Source of the DNA: an uncultured Psychroserpens sp.
Lineage (GTDB): Bacteria > Bacteroidota > Bacteroidia > Flavobacteriales > Flavobacteriaceae
Reading direction: 5' to 3'
NCBI RefSeq assembly: GCF_947503375.1
Contig: NZ_CANNDQ010000002.1
Location: 1-64,000 of the forward strand
Length of the DNA: 64,000 nucleotides
Shown here: one piece after another, positions 39,415-47,787 of the stretch
Position numbering within the stretch: the stretch's first letter is position 1
Layout: each line of letters starts with the position of its first letter
Notes under the pieces: generated by a model
What the model was told of the DNA's origin: nothing
Database searches by the model: none
What the model saw: only the letters and a program-made list of their open reading frames with translations
Program-made: the position numbers and the translations under genes

Positions 39415-40230
39415 TTAAAAAGGGTAATCTATAATGAGTTGAACTCCGTCATCTGGTTGTGATTCTAGTCGAAAATTGGCATTTATCAATTCTGCCCTAC
39501 TTTGCATATTTATGAGTCCTGAACCTTTCTCTTGTAATGTTGTATCAAAACCAATACCATCATCAGAAGCTACGATTGATAATTGATCAGATTCATAGAT
39601 TAAAACCACCTTTATATGCTCAGCTTCAGAATACTTTACAGAATTTGAAAAAAACTCTTGCAATATTCTAAATATGATAATCTCATGTTTTTTATTCTCG
39701 ATCTCTCGTTTAGCACCTCGAATCTCAAGTTCAGCAGTTGTAAACTTCATACGCTTTAACCGATCGAGCTCATTAGTAATTGACTCTTCAATACCCATAT
39801 TTAAAAGCACATCATTATTTAATGATTTAGATAATGAACGAACTTCTTTTAAACTCTGCTTTACAATTCCTGAAGTTTCTTCTACTTTGTTTTTAATATT
39901 CTCTGGCACCTTACTACCCAACATATTAAGTTGCATACTTGCATAAGCAAGCAATTGACCTACATTATCATGCAATTCCCATCCTATATGCTTTAGTGTT
40001 TGCTCTTGAATTTCGGTTTGCGTACGAGAGATTTCCTCATCAAACTGTTTTTGCTGCTCCATTTTATCAATAAGCAGTTTATTTTTTCGCTTTTGAAAGG
40101 TCACAAAAAATAAAATGACCATGACTGCCAATAAAAGAACAACAAAAATCACGTAAGCAATTAAGGCTATTTGTTCCTCATTTATTAACTCTTCTTGTAC
40201 AATGAATACCAAAAACCGAATATGATACAT
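39415..40230 (-). CDS. Sensor histidine kinase, HisKA_3/NarX-type
   Basis: 271 residues. One membrane helix (about 22-45) followed by a coiled linker, then the phospho-acceptor segment GWELHDNVGQLLAYA with His87, and a HATPase domain with FFSNSVKYSEAEH, ASDDGIGFD and GSGLINMQSRAEL. There is no large sensor domain. No response regulator gene adjoins it, so it is an orphan in this window. The only ATG near the start (40230) gives a 46-base overlap with the upstream membrane-protein gene; no closer ATG/GTG in frame was found, and a TTG at 40212 is an alternative. Confidence 0.9.
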   Translation of the reverse strand: MYHIRFLVFIVQEELINEEQIALIAYVIFVVLLLAVMVILFFVTFQKRKNKLLIDKMEQQKQFDEEISRTQTEIQEQTLKHIGWELHDNVGQLLAYASMQLNMLGSKVPENIKNKVEETSGIVKQSLKEVRSLSKSLNNDVLLNMGIEESITNELDRLKRMKFTTAELEIRGAKREIENKKHEIIIFRILQEFFSNSVKYSEAEHIKVVLIYESDQLSIVASDDGIGFDTTLQEKGSGLINMQSRAELINANFRLESQPDDGVQLIIDYPF

Positions 40231-40892
40231 GAATAAGTAAAAATGTTAATTATCAATAAAAATAAAGATCTAAATTCTACAAACTTTTCATTTATAGCAT
40301 AGAAATAAGAATCAAAAATAAATAAAGGCGTAACACATAAATACCAAAGCAATAAAGCTACACTAATGTAAAATGATGGTAATTTATAATAGATAAGTAT
40401 AGACTCACTTTTTATTAATTCTATAAAATATAAAATAATGAATATACTAACTATAACCATAGCTAAAATATTATCATAAGGCAATGTCTTCACAAAAAAG
40501 GCATCTGTAAATGAATAAAATGCAATTGAAAAGACACTGTAAAAAATAACAACAGCTCTTATAATTATCTTAAATATTGGTGTACTCAATAATCCAGAGT
40601 AAAAAACTCCTAAAAACCCAATACTTAAAAAAGAATATATATTATAAAGCCACCTATTGCCACAAAACACACTATTTTTTAATTGTATATACCAATCATA
40701 ATCATAGTTGTTCAGTAGAATGGTACTATAATAGCCTAAAATTTCGACTACAAAAGTTAACCATAAATACTGAACAAATATTTTAAATGTGTAATTCTTG
40801 GTATTTTTTAAATAAATGGTTCCAAAAATTGCAGCAAATAATTCTAATGACTTTGTAATTAAAGCCTTGTTATTTAAAAGAAAATCTTTCAA
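40185..40892 (-). CDS. Unrecognised multi-pass membrane protein beside the kinase
   Basis: 235 residues with about seven hydrophobic helices and many aromatic residues, starting MKDFLLNNKALITKSLELFAAI. No known domain is recognised. Its overlap with the histidine kinase gene makes it a good candidate for the sensory part of that kinase, or an accessory membrane receptor. This role is inferred only from context. Confidence 0.75.
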   Translation of the reverse strand: MKDFLLNNKALITKSLELFAAIFGTIYLKNTKNYTFKIFVQYLWLTFVVEILGYYSTILLNNYDYDWYIQLKNSVFCGNRWLYNIYSFLSIGFLGVFYSGLLSTPIFKIIIRAVVIFYSVFSIAFYSFTDAFFVKTLPYDNILAMVIVSIFIILYFIELIKSESILIYYKLPSFYISVALLLWYLCVTPLFIFDSYFYAINEKFVEFRSLFLLIINIFTYSCIIFGFWYSLYKKS

Positions 40893-40903
40893 ATATACTC
40901 TTT

Positions 40904-41404
40904 CTACTGTGGGTAATTAGCCGAAGGTGGTTCACCGTCACCACCATGATTCAATCCATTTGTTCCAGGAATATCACCATTGCTATATTGAAAATTAAGC
41001 ATACTACCTTCAGCGGTATTTAAATAACCCGTTGGAATTAAAAACATGGTTGTGTAACCAGCACCTTCTTTACTTTGAGGATAAGCACCTAAATAAATTC
41101 TTATTCCATTCATAGTGTAACCAGAATCACTTGCTTGATCTTTAGCAATTTCAATAAAATCTTCAATATCAGTAAGTGAATACCATGATGAACGATTGTC
41201 GCCTCCTTCTCTCGTTACAATAGAATCGCTAATTAATCGATGTCTTAAATTATAAGCTTCATCAAGTGTTCTTGCTTCAGCAGGAGTAATTGTTCCTTGA
41301 GGAGGTTTTGGCAACATTTCTACAGGTTCATCTTTACAGCAATAGAAATACATTGCTATTGCCCCTAAAATTATTCCGAGAATAAGTAATACTAAGTTTT
41401 TCAT
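40904..41404 (-). CDS. Unrecognised membrane-anchored protein
   Basis: 166 residues. An N-terminal helix (LVLLILGIILGAIAMYFYCC) is followed by a Pro-rich stretch, EMLPKPPQGTITPAEA, and a soluble part with LGAYPQSKEGAGYTTMFLIP. The C-terminus is Gly/Asn-rich (NGLNHGGDGEPP). Not assigned to a family. It lies 11 bases upstream of the seven-helix protein gene and is the first gene of this three-gene set with the kinase. Confidence 0.7.
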   Translation of the reverse strand: MKNLVLLILGIILGAIAMYFYCCKDEPVEMLPKPPQGTITPAEARTLDEAYNLRHRLISDSIVTREGGDNRSSWYSLTDIEDFIEIAKDQASDSGYTMNGIRIYLGAYPQSKEGAGYTTMFLIPTGYLNTAEGSMLNFQYSNGDIPGTNGLNHGGDGEPPSANYPQ

Positions 41405-41482
41405 AATTGGTTAGTTTGAATTAATTGTTAAGCCTAAAATATTGAAAATCTTTACAAAAAACTATATTTTTTAGTCTTTTTC

Positions 41483-42334
41483 TTACTGAAAAATACGTTT
41501 AAACCGAATATTACTTCCAGAAATCCTCTGAGCTAATCGATTTATGGCATTCTCGCTAACCTGTAAAACTCTTGGGTAACCTCCAGTTACCTGACAATCT
41601 CTCATTAAGATTATAAGCTCACCAGAAGGTGTTAATTGAATAGTTCCGGGCAATACTAATGATGTTATTATAGACTTTAGTTGGTTAGGGAACGGTTCTT
41701 TCAACCTTATTCCCATTCGATTACTATCTTTTGATATTGAAAACTTTCTTGAAAACAACGCTTCTTGTTGCTGTTTCGATAACATTTTAAACTCTGGTCC
41801 TTCATATACCTCAAATAAGTTGTTTTCAAAATAATGCAAGTTTAACTTAACTGATGCTGTAGAACTCATTTTAGCATTTCTGTAGGCTTCAATTTTAATG
41901 CAATCCCCTTTTTGTAGTCGCAAATTAGAAGTTATATTTGGGCACATACTTCGGCTTTTCATCACGTATTCAGTAAGCAAACCTCCTTTGACAGCCAAAT
42001 AAGCTCGGCAACCAAAGCTTAATTTACCGAAAGACAGGATGTCATTTTTTTTTACGGCTATTATTGAATTTAATTTTACATGCTCAGCATTCATTAATGC
42101 ATTGAGATTTGCTCCTGAAAGAGAAATAACCGTATCACAATGAAAAAGTAGCTTTGGTCCAGATACTGTAATTTCTAAAACAGCATCATTAACATTATTA
42201 CCCAATACAGAATTTGCAGTTTTAGCTGCATATTGATCCATCGCTCCAGATAAAGGCACTCCAATATTCTGCATACCAAACCTACCCAAATCTTGAATAG
42301 TATCGTAGAAACCAGCTTTTAATACTTCAATCAT
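41483..42334 (-). CDS. pxpC: 5-oxoprolinase subunit PxpC
   Basis: 283 residues from ATG 42334, whose ATGATTGA overlaps the pxpB stop codon; the ATG at 42346 is also in frame. It begins MIEVLKAGFYDTIQDLGRFG and has GVPLSGAMDQYAAKTAN and the C-terminal ILMRDCQVTGGYPRVLQV, typical of the biotin-dependent-carboxyltransferase-like AHS2/KipA family. With PxpA and PxpB it forms the ATP-dependent enzyme that opens 5-oxoproline to glutamate. Last gene of the operon. Confidence 0.93.
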   Translation of the reverse strand: MIEVLKAGFYDTIQDLGRFGMQNIGVPLSGAMDQYAAKTANSVLGNNVNDAVLEITVSGPKLLFHCDTVISLSGANLNALMNAEHVKLNSIIAVKKNDILSFGKLSFGCRAYLAVKGGLLTEYVMKSRSMCPNITSNLRLQKGDCIKIEAYRNAKMSSTASVKLNLHYFENNLFEVYEGPEFKMLSKQQQEALFSRKFSISKDSNRMGIRLKEPFPNQLKSIITSLVLPGTIQLTPSGELIILMRDCQVTGGYPRVLQVSENAINRLAQRISGSNIRFKRIFQ

Positions 42335-43058
42335 AGATGATCTCATTTTCTAATTTATAAACTCTGCTAGAAACATCTCTAGATATAGTATGATAATCAT
42401 TAAGAGTAATAGGAAAAAATTGAATACAATCTCCAGGTTTAGCAAAACAAGAAACCTGAGCATTAACATTAAAAAAGTTTAAAGGCGAATTGCCTATCAC
42501 ATTCCAACCAGCTGGGCTAGCATTTGGATAAATTCCTGTTTGCATTTCTCCAATGGCAACAGCACCTTTTTCTATATTGAATTTTGGTCTTCTTTTTCTT
42601 GGATAATATAGCCGTTCATTGAGACCTCCTAAGTATAAAAAACCAGGTAAAAATCCTATAAAAAAAACAGTGTAAATCGGCTCAGAATGCAAGCGAATAA
42701 TTTCAGATTTTGATATCTTATTTTTAGTTGATATTTCATCAATATCTAGTGCAAATTCGTCAGCATAACATACTGGTATACGCCACAGCTTGTGACTTGC
42801 CTTGTCAAGTTTCAAGCGGCTGTTATATTGCAACTTTAGGGCTGATATTTCATCATTGATATTATCAATAGTTCTATTATAAGTAATTAACAACGAGTTA
42901 TATGCGGTTTTTACTTGAACTATTTCTTTAGCATAATAAATTTCTAAGTTATTTTTATAAAATAAGATGTCGTTTAATACATTCTTATCAATAATTTGAG
43001 GCCAATTCACTAAGATTGAGCGCTCTGAAAAGTGATGATATGTAAGATTATAATCCAC
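42327..43058 (-). CDS. pxpB: 5-oxoprolinase subunit PxpB
   Basis: 243 residues, KipI/AHS1 family. Diagnostic segments: FFIGFLPGFLYLGGL and IYPNASPAGWNVIGNSPLNFF, plus the C-terminal FAKPGDCIQF. Partner of PxpC in the ATP-binding component. It follows pxpA after eight bases and overlaps pxpC by eight bases. KipI in Bacillus was named as a kinase inhibitor, but the present linkage with pxpA favours the oxoprolinase role. Confidence 0.93.
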   Translation of the reverse strand: MDYNLTYHHFSERSILVNWPQIIDKNVLNDILFYKNNLEIYYAKEIVQVKTAYNSLLITYNRTIDNINDEISALKLQYNSRLKLDKASHKLWRIPVCYADEFALDIDEISTKNKISKSEIIRLHSEPIYTVFFIGFLPGFLYLGGLNERLYYPRKRRPKFNIEKGAVAIGEMQTGIYPNASPAGWNVIGNSPLNFFNVNAQVSCFAKPGDCIQFFPITLNDYHTISRDVSSRVYKLENEIIYD

Positions 43059-43066
43059 CTATAAAC

Positions 43067-43801
43067 TTACAAAATTTTGATGTTATTTTCTGTTAATTTT
43101 TTTACTAAAAATTTTAAATTTTCAAGTATATTTTCATGGTCGCTATGCATACAAAATGTATCTGCTTTTAATACCACTTCTACTCCACTAACTGTACTAA
43201 CTTTTTCTTTAGAAATTATTTTATAAACGTGATCAAAAATAGATTTTGAATCCTGTATTAAAGCATTGTATTTTGACCTTGAAACTAAAGTTAGATCCTC
43301 ATTATAATTTCGGTCTGCAAAAGCTTCAAATTTAATTTTCAATCCTTCATTTTTAGCCATTCTAGTAATTACAGATTGATAAGGCGCATATAGAACTAAA
43401 TTTTTATCATATGATTTTATTACATCTATTATAATTTTGGCTGTTTTTTTATCTACTGCAGCCAAATTATACAAAGCACCATGAGGCTTTACATGATGCA
43501 TAGTCATATTTCTTTCTTCTAGTACGTTCTGTAAGGCATCTATTTGTTCTACTAAGACTTTTGAAAGTGCTTTTTTGGTCATGAACATTATCTGTCTCCC
43601 AAAACCATTTTTATCTGGAAAGGATGGATGAGCACCAATCTTGACTTTATGAGAACTAGCAAGTTCAACTACTCTTCTCATAGAGTATTCATCACCTGCA
43701 TGTCCACCACATGCCACATTACATGACGATATGAATGGCATTAATGAAGTCTCATTACCAATACCTTCACCTAGGTCGCAATTAATATCTATTTCAAACA
43801 T
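43067..43801 (-). CDS. pxpA: 5-oxoprolinase subunit PxpA
   Basis: 244 residues, LamB/YcsF family. It starts MFEIDINCDLGEG and has SCNVACGGHAGDEYSM and KIGAHPSFPDKNGFGRQ with the expected Asp, His and acidic residues, followed by HHVKPHGALYN. It acts with PxpBC on 5-oxoproline in the cytoplasm. It starts seven bases after the NRAMP-like gene, in the same operon. Confidence 0.94.
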   Translation of the reverse strand: MFEIDINCDLGEGIGNETSLMPFISSCNVACGGHAGDEYSMRRVVELASSHKVKIGAHPSFPDKNGFGRQIMFMTKKALSKVLVEQIDALQNVLEERNMTMHHVKPHGALYNLAAVDKKTAKIIIDVIKSYDKNLVLYAPYQSVITRMAKNEGLKIKFEAFADRNYNEDLTLVSRSKYNALIQDSKSIFDHVYKIISKEKVSTVSGVEVVLKADTFCMHSDHENILENLKFLVKKLTENNIKIL

Positions 43802-43808
43802 TTATTTC

Positions 43809-45041
43809 TTATAGTATATTAAACACTTTCAAAATACTCTTAATTCCTAAAAATACAGCTATTGCTAAAATTATAAATCCAAATACATTTTGTAGTAATG
43901 TATTTCTATGCTTATTAAGAATAGACATTTTATTCATTACCCAAAGTAAGAATCCAGCAATAATAGGCAACAGCAAACCATTTGCCACTTGTGCAAACTT
44001 GATTATTTTTATAGATTTAAATCCTACAGAAGAAAAGAAAACACCTAATCCAAGAATAATTATCCAAACCCATCTAAACCGTCTAGACCTCATATTAGAC
44101 TTCCAACCTAAACAACCTGAAACAACATAAGCTGCAGCTAAAGGCGCTGTAATAGCACTTGTTATACCAGCTGCAAACAATCCAACAGATAGAAAATTAG
44201 CTGAAAAATTTCCAAAAAGTGGTTCTAAACCTTTAGCTAAATCTGCTGCATTATTAACTTCATGAGCCTTTATTGCTGCAGCAGATATAATGATGCACAT
44301 AGAAACCAATCCGCCTAAAACAATAGCAATGATGGTGTCTTTTCTCGCATACTTCAAATCGGAAACAGAATTCCACTTCTCTTTCACGAGGGCCGCATGC
44401 AAGAATAAATTATATGGTACCACTGTAGTTCCTACCAAAGCAATAATGGTCAAAATATTATCATTAGAAAATTTAGGAAGAAACATTCCTTTGAAGACCT
44501 CTTTTAGACTTGGCCTTGTCAAAATAGCAGTAGCTAAAAAGGCCAAACTCATTAAAACCACCAAAGCAACAAGTATACGTTCCAGCGTTTTATAATTCCC
44601 AATGTATAGTATTACAAAGGCTATGAGTCCAACAAATAAGCTAAAAACATTTAGTTTTAATATCCCAAGGTTAAAACTATGATCTCCAAAAATAGTCTCT
44701 AATCCTAAAACACTTCCACTGATATTACCTGCTTCATAAGCTGCATTACCTATTACTATAGCTGAAAGGATTAAAGCTATTGCCAACCCTCTTATTAAGG
44801 GATGTTTTAGTTCAGTTCTTATAACTTCAGACAATCCTTTTTGAGATATAATTCCTAATCGTGCTGCCATTTCTTGCAAAACTATTGTAGCTATAACAGA
44901 TAATAACATAGCCCAAAGCAATGTATAACCAAAATTAACACCAGCCAACGTACAAACTGTAACCGTTCCAGGACCAATGAAAGCTGCTGCAACTAATGGC
45001 CCTGGACCTATATTTTTGAACCATTTTTTAATCACGTTCAA
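43809..45041 (-). CDS. NRAMP-family transporter with altered metal-site motifs
   Basis: 410 residues, about 11 membrane helices. The framework of TM1, GPLVAAAFIGPGTVTVCTLA, aligns with the NRAMP signature, but the metal-binding Asp-Pro-Gly-Asn is replaced by Gly23-Pro24-Gly25-Thr26. TM6 has VVPYNLFLHAALV, so the usual Met-Pro-His becomes Val208-Pro209-Tyr210. Both canonical manganese-site motifs are therefore missing. The gene is in the same operon as pxpABC; the Bacillus ycsG-ycsF-kipIA locus shows the same linkage. It may import 5-oxoproline or another substrate rather than divalent metal. The stop of DUF2891 overlaps its start. Confidence 0.9.
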   Translation of the reverse strand: MNVIKKWFKNIGPGPLVAAAFIGPGTVTVCTLAGVNFGYTLLWAMLLSVIATIVLQEMAARLGIISQKGLSEVIRTELKHPLIRGLAIALILSAIVIGNAAYEAGNISGSVLGLETIFGDHSFNLGILKLNVFSLFVGLIAFVILYIGNYKTLERILVALVVLMSLAFLATAILTRPSLKEVFKGMFLPKFSNDNILTIIALVGTTVVPYNLFLHAALVKEKWNSVSDLKYARKDTIIAIVLGGLVSMCIIISAAAIKAHEVNNAADLAKGLEPLFGNFSANFLSVGLFAAGITSAITAPLAAAYVVSGCLGWKSNMRSRRFRWVWIIILGLGVFFSSVGFKSIKIIKFAQVANGLLLPIIAGFLLWVMNKMSILNKHRNTLLQNVFGFIILAIAVFLGIKSILKVFNIL

Positions 45042-46146
45042 CAGAATTTAGAGCATATATAGCAAAACTTCCTAGCCAATGACCACCTTCATAGCTATCA
45101 CCAACAATACTTGGTAATGAATAATTAATATGCTGATTAGCAATGTTTTTCAAATGTTCATATTCTGGTAACGCTCTTGATATCTCATTTAAGCTCCATG
45201 CCCTTGAAAAGTTAACACCATCCAGATGCACCAGTTTACCATCGGTTCTATCACTTACTCTTCCTGTATCTAGAGCAAAGTCCTCATGTTTTAGTTTTGG
45301 AAGAAAATCGTTGAGCCACGCCTTGAATTCTTCAGTAGACAAGACACGTTTCATCAGCGCTGCTTCTTCAAGACAAGGTGAGAGAAAATCAAATCCACTT
45401 GGCTCCCAGCTCAAAGGACAGTCATTATCGCTTAAATAAAAATCTTTAGCTCGTTTTTCTATGAGAGATTTTAATTGATCGTTTTCAACAGTTTTAGCAT
45501 AGTCATAAGCAAAAGATAATCCAAATGCTGTATTGGTATGCTCTCCTACACGAATTGGATAGTTTAGTTTAGGCAAGAATTCTAAATATTTCCCTACAAT
45601 CAAATCTGTTAATGGTTGCAGATTAATTTCTAATTCCTTAGCCACTGGATCATCCCAAGTGTGGAGCTCTTCAGCTAATTTTAGCAACCAAGCCCATCCA
45701 TATGTTCGCTCATAGCTTGTATTATGCTTTCCGAAAAAATAAGACACTTCTTTTTCTATATTAGTCTTAGACATATTTTCTAGTAACATCTGTTTCATCT
45801 TTTCAGCATGTTCTAATTCTGGGAACTGCTTTAATAAACTCACCAGGCTCCAATGCCCATGAACTGCAGAATGCCAATCAAAACAGCCATAAAAAGCAGG
45901 ATGCAATTCTTGAGGTGTTTTTAAATCTTCGCCTCCTCCAATAACTTGATTCAATTTATTTGGATATTCGGTTTGAATACAATGTATTGGCAAACTTGCT
46001 AAGCGATTTGCTTGTGACAAATCAATCTTTGCAATTGATTCTTTCTTGATTTTTATTTTATTTTGAGCGTTTTCAACTTTTTGTTCTTCTGATGAATTAC
46101 AACTAACAAATAAAAATATAGCTAGTAAAATTTGATGAGGTTTCAT
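45028..46146 (-). CDS. DUF2891 family lipoprotein
   Basis: 372 residues. The N-terminus MKPHQILLAIFLFVSC fits a lipoprotein signal with Cys16. Conserved parts: LHPAFYGCFDWHSAVHGHW, SYERTYGWAWLLKLAEEL, GEHTNTAFGLSFAYDYA and DGVNFSRAWSL, all typical of DUF2891, which looks like an alpha-toroid hydrolase-like fold; activity is unknown. First gene of the operon with the NRAMP-like and pxp genes (14-base overlap), which points to a role near 5-oxoproline use, possibly releasing pyroglutamyl groups; that is inference. Confidence 0.85.
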   Translation of the reverse strand: MKPHQILLAIFLFVSCNSSEEQKVENAQNKIKIKKESIAKIDLSQANRLASLPIHCIQTEYPNKLNQVIGGGEDLKTPQELHPAFYGCFDWHSAVHGHWSLVSLLKQFPELEHAEKMKQMLLENMSKTNIEKEVSYFFGKHNTSYERTYGWAWLLKLAEELHTWDDPVAKELEINLQPLTDLIVGKYLEFLPKLNYPIRVGEHTNTAFGLSFAYDYAKTVENDQLKSLIEKRAKDFYLSDNDCPLSWEPSGFDFLSPCLEEAALMKRVLSTEEFKAWLNDFLPKLKHEDFALDTGRVSDRTDGKLVHLDGVNFSRAWSLNEISRALPEYEHLKNIANQHINYSLPSIVGDSYEGGHWLGSFAIYALNSVERD

Positions 46147-46173
46147 TTAGAATTATGTAAGTTAGACAAGTAA

Positions 46174-46280
46174 AAATACAATTTAAATATACGATTTAGT
46201 ATATTTTGAAGCGTTCAATCACAAATACTATGGTTGCAACAAATACTAAACTAAAAACAGCCATCTTTCTTCTTTGAATA
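46174..46280 (+). repeat. Diverged direct repeat, left copy, flanking the RiPP block
   Basis: Colinear with 50127-50236. Shared blocks with near-equal spacing: TTTAAAT (46182 / 50135), GTATATTTT (46199 / 50152), ACAAATACT (46221 / 50175), AGCCAT (46259 / 50215) and TTTGAAT (46273 / 50229). Gaps between them differ by at most two bases. The right copy lies just before the TPR gene, so the element probably contained a promoter. Confidence 0.75.
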
Positions 46281-46407
46281 AATCATTGTTAACAGCTCTA
46301 ATTATACTTACTGAAACTAATAACCTAAAATGGTTCATTTAAATAACTATCTATAAATGAAATCTTAAGAAATTATCATATATTTATAAATGATCTAACC
46401 TAAAAGG

Positions 46408-47058
46408 ATGAAAAAAACAATATTGATTCTATTTGCATTTTATTTGATATGTAGTTGCAATACTACAAAATCATTTAAATATGACAATAATGTATTAAAC
46501 CAACAGAATAATATATTAAGTCAGCAGAAAGACGCATTATCATCATTTAAAGATTTTGAGAAAACAGAAAAAGAAAGAGATCTTTTCATTCAGGAAGTAA
46601 TTGAACTCGATAGCTTATTAAACTCAGAAAATTACATAGAAAAAGTTAGGCTTTTAGAGTCTCAAAAACTTTCAATTACCATTGATAATGAAGTTATAAA
46701 ACTTGATTTCTCTCAAATGTTCTGTGATGATCTATCGAGCCTAAGTGAAAACAAAAAAACAGAAAACATAAATAAGCTTCGTAATGAAAAAAAGCTTAGC
46801 CTAACATGTAGAGGCATAGCTAGCGATATAGATATTTTCCCAACAAGAACAGGAAATCTATCTAAAGATTCTAAAACTTATTTAGAAACAATTAAAAAGT
46901 TAATCAACGAAAATCAACATATTATTATAGGAATGACATATAAAGACTATCTTAAGTTAGAACAAAATAAAAATATAACTACCGACTCAAAGCGGTTTAT
47001 TTTTAGAAAAAAATTCTTAAAATTTCTAAACAGTGAATACAATGTTAGTTCAAATTAA
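46408..47058 (+). CDS. Unrecognised lipoprotein near the RiPP genes
   Basis: 216 residues. A lipoprotein signal MKKTILILFAFYLICSC with Cys17 as the likely lipid site is followed by a Gln/Asn-rich heptad-like stretch, VLNQQNNILSQQKDAL (about 29-44), that could form a coiled coil, and a Lys-rich soluble domain. No domain is recognised. It overlaps the next gene by 17 bases, so the two are probably made together. A place in the RiPP system is possible but unproved. Confidence 0.7.
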   Translation: MKKTILILFAFYLICSCNTTKSFKYDNNVLNQQNNILSQQKDALSSFKDFEKTEKERDLFIQEVIELDSLLNSENYIEKVRLLESQKLSITIDNEVIKLDFSQMFCDDLSSLSENKKTENINKLRNEKKLSLTCRGIASDIDIFPTRTGNLSKDSKTYLETIKKLINENQHIIIGMTYKDYLKLEQNKNITTDSKRFIFRKKFLKFLNSEYNVSSN

Positions 47059-47689
47059 AAAATCATACAGTTTAATAATAATATCTACATGCTTTTTAAT
47101 CATGTTTTCATCTACCAGTGTCTTAAGTCAAGATTCTAGTGAAGCTACACAAAAATTCGAACAATTCACCAAAAACCAAAAAACTTCTTTGACAGATTCA
47201 GTTGACTACTACAGTGATTTGAACGAAGTTGCTAGACTAAAATATGAAATTGCTAAAGAAAAATATTTTGAAAGTCAATATGTTCAGTATTTTACTGAAA
47301 ACCTAGACCACAGGAAACAAACATTTGACTGGCAGTTATTTTCGACAAAATTAATCTTCTTTACTGTAATTATAATAGTTTTATGCGGTCTCGTCTTTTC
47401 AGGTATTCAATTCAAACAGTCTATTAACCATTTGAATAAAAAAACAGCATCAACCGACAGCAGTTCTGAAGACAGTTCCCCAATTTTAGATAAAACTGAA
47501 ATTGAATTATCTCTAACTAATGGTGTGAAGATAAATTCTTCGATAATAGGGTTACTAATCTTATGCGTATCTATTGCTTTCTTTTATTTATACATATTAT
47601 ATGTATACCCAATAAACCAAATAAATATTGATAACACAGGCTTTTCTGAAATTGAGAATACTACTTCTCAAACAACAGAAGGCATATAA
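47042..47689 (+). CDS. Unrecognised two-helix membrane protein near the RiPP genes
   Basis: 215 residues from ATG 47042; a GTG at 47033 is also in frame. An N-terminal signal-like helix (SLIIISTCFLIMFSSTSVLS) is followed by a helical periplasmic part, a membrane helix at LIFFTVIIIVLCGLVFSG, a Ser-rich loop and a second helix at IIGLLILCVSIAFFYLYIL. No known family is recognised. It overlaps the lipoprotein gene, and the two could form an envelope complex. The next gene, the oxygenase, starts 98 AT-rich bases later. Confidence 0.7.
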   Translation: MLVQIKKSYSLIIISTCFLIMFSSTSVLSQDSSEATQKFEQFTKNQKTSLTDSVDYYSDLNEVARLKYEIAKEKYFESQYVQYFTENLDHRKQTFDWQLFSTKLIFFTVIIIVLCGLVFSGIQFKQSINHLNKKTASTDSSSEDSSPILDKTEIELSLTNGVKINSSIIGLLILCVSIAFFYLYILYVYPINQINIDNTGFSEIENTTSQTTEGI

Positions 47690-47787
47690 CACTTTTTTAG
47701 TATAAAATCTAAATAAAAAGTCTTTTTTAAAATAAAAAATATCACATAAAAACTTACACTTATTGGGCACAGTTATTATAATGTAAT

